Source: Hippopus hippopus (lineage: Eukaryota; Mollusca; Bivalvia; Cardiida; Cardiidae). Taken from it: 64,000 nt of DNA. Shown piece after piece: positions 62,420-64,000 of this stretch. The DNA is taken from the NCBI GenBank assembly GCA_946811185.2, contig OX328099.1:20487859-20551858 (forward strand), given 5' to 3'. The translations under genes were made by a program, and so were the position numbers. Every line of letters starts with the position of its first letter. Within the stretch, counting starts at the first letter, position 1. Under the pieces are notes generated by a model that saw only the letters and a list, made by a program, of their open reading frames with translations, was not told the DNA's origin and made no database searches.

Positions 62420-63564
62420 AACAAGAGGGCCATGATGGCCCTGTATCGCTCCACTGGCTATTAAGTAAAAACACTACAAGCCAAACATTACAATATTCAG
62501 CAAATTGATTTCAAACACGAGGACATGCAAACATTTTTCTATCTAACCCTACGAGAAAGTTGTGATCCATGGGCAAAGCCAATTTTGATCGCAAAGCTAT
62601 AATTATTTAAATCCTGGTGGAGGTCCACAATATAAAGCTCCATACCAAATAATTCAGTTCTTGAATGTTATAAACAAGAAGATTTTCAAATTTTTCTCAA
62701 TTTGGGCACCCTTGATAGAGACCCCCTAGATAAAGCTAAATGCAAAATTTGATAGCCCTAGCCCTTATAGCTAGATGCGAAAGAATTTCCTATATAAGCC
62801 CGCCCATGTAAAACATGTTACCCCCCGGAGCGAAGTCAAATTTGACCCTCGGCTATAATTTGGACACCCTTGGTACAGGTCCACTAGATAAAGCTACATG
62901 CCAAATTTGGTCGCCCTAGGCCCCATGGCTAGGTCAAAGAAGAATTTTAAAGTTCTCCCTATATAAGCCCATGTAAAACTTGTTATATAAGCCCATGTAA
63001 AACTTGTTACCCCCGGGCAGGGCCTAATTTGACCCCAGGGCTATAATTTGAACAATCTTGGCAGAGGTCCACTAGATAAAGCTACATGCCAAATTTGGTA
63101 GCTCTAGGCCCTATGGCTAGGTAGAAGACGAATTTTAAAGTTCTCCCTAAATAAGCCCACGTATAACTTGTAACCCCCGGGGCGGGGCCAATTTTGACCC
63201 AAGGGCTATAAATTGAAGAAACTTGGTAGAGGTCCACTAGATAAAGCTACTTGCCAAATTTGGTAGCCCTTGGCCTTACGGTTTCAGACAAGAAGATTTT
63301 CAAAGATTTTCAAAATTTTTCAGTTTTGTTGCCATGGCAACCAGAGTTTTTGAAGGAATTAAATTCTTTCAAGAAATTCTGAAGAGGACCATGGCAGGAT
63401 CATTTCTGTGAAGTTTCATCAAAATTGGATGGGTAGTTTCAGAGAAGAAGACGTTTTAAAAAAAAGTTAACGCATGGACGGACGGACGGACGCACGGACG
63501 GACGGACGCACGACGGACAACAGGCCATGACATAAGCCCGCTGGCCTTCGGCCAGTGGAGCTAA
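62420..63564 (+). mobile_element. HINE/Helitron-like element, type D (copy D3)
   Basis: AACAAGAG plus GGGCCATGATGGCCC and CGCTCCACTGGCT. Tandem D units are here (62790-63240; a 24-bp phrase TATATAAGCCCATGTAAAAC is doubled at about 62961-63003). Then the X-box palindrome at 63328-63341, a GGAC/GCAC tract, the hairpin CTGGCCTTCGGCCAG, and AGTGGAGCTAAAAA. The 3' half is very similar to D1. A poly-G run (62366-62379) lies just upstream of the element. Confidence 0.7.
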
Positions 63565-64000
63565 AAACTAGGAATTAAAAAAATATACATATATATATTA
63601 CAGTCAAAGAATGGTGGATAGAACATTAGGATTTAGAAAGGCCAAAGGCTAATAAAAAGAGAAAGGAAAGAAAATGACAGGTATAGGAATATTACAGACA
63701 CAATTAGTATGTACGAAGGGTTTACAGCAAAATACATAAACATACGAATAATGGGGGAAAAAGCTACTGATCAGAGAGATAAAGTAGGGATAGCATATGT
63801 ACATATATATACATTTTGCAACAATTTTATACAGGAAAAAAAAATTAATTAAGGTAAAGGTTGGGGAGAAATCGAAATGCGTAATTGTAGAAAAAAAAAA
63901 CCCCGACACTTGATTGTTATGCATAGATTGTATTATTGACTGACAACTATCCCATTCAATAAAGTTTCGGTGAAGTAAACAACATACTGATATCTTTTTA
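63565..64000. other. AT-rich end of window, no recognised gene
   Basis: Contains (TA)n-like and poly-A runs. Open frames on the minus strand are Phe/Ile/Tyr-rich, as expected from composition. Confidence 0.5.

Overview
The window looks like a gene-poor, AT-rich stretch of a eukaryotic, most likely bivalve-mollusc, nuclear genome (venerid-clam-like). This rests on tRNA-derived SINEs with molluscan-type tails, many tandem-array-bearing Helitron/HINE-like elements, and introns with normal GT/AG ends. The species assignment is an inference from repeat style, not a database match. No true tRNA, rRNA or CRISPR feature was found.

Host genes are sparse. The best supported is the 3' part of a nuclear-receptor gene on the minus strand. 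It has three phase-compatible exons (7816-7665, 7438-7066, 4822-4608) covering the end of the DNA-binding domain, the hinge and most of the ligand-binding domain. A possible first exon encoding a signal peptide lies at 38805-38949 (+). A weak orphan exon lies at 21200-21292 (+), and paired candidate exons sit at the outer ends of a large inverted repeat.

Layout: 1-2.8 kb holds hairpin MITE families (called RepA, RepB and RepC here). 3-3.3 kb is a short HINE-like element. 4.0-7.8 kb is the receptor gene with repeat-filled introns. 7.9-11 kb is AT-rich with a SINE and a microsatellite. 11.2-15.4 kb holds three HINE-like elements (types D and E). 15.4-29.1 kb is mostly non-coding, with SINEs and MITEs. 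29.1-35.5 kb is packed with nested or adjacent D, F and E elements. 35.65-36.62 kb is an eroded DNA transposon. 37.7-38.3 kb is a 27-bp minisatellite. 40.9-53.8 kb is a 12.8-kb inverted duplication. Its left arm was later hit by a SINE and by a complete 9.1-kb Ty3/gypsy LTR retrotransposon, while the right arm keeps both empty sites. 54.3-56.1 and 58.5-61.2 kb hold more F/E elements. 61.3-62.2 kb has three long palindromes in a row. 62.4-63.6 kb is a last D element.

The most interesting signals are: the inverted duplication whose arms date each other's insertions; a set of HINE-like families with one shared 5' module but different arrays and 3' ends, some visibly chimeric; and a perfect RFX-type X-box palindrome carried in nine places by those elements.
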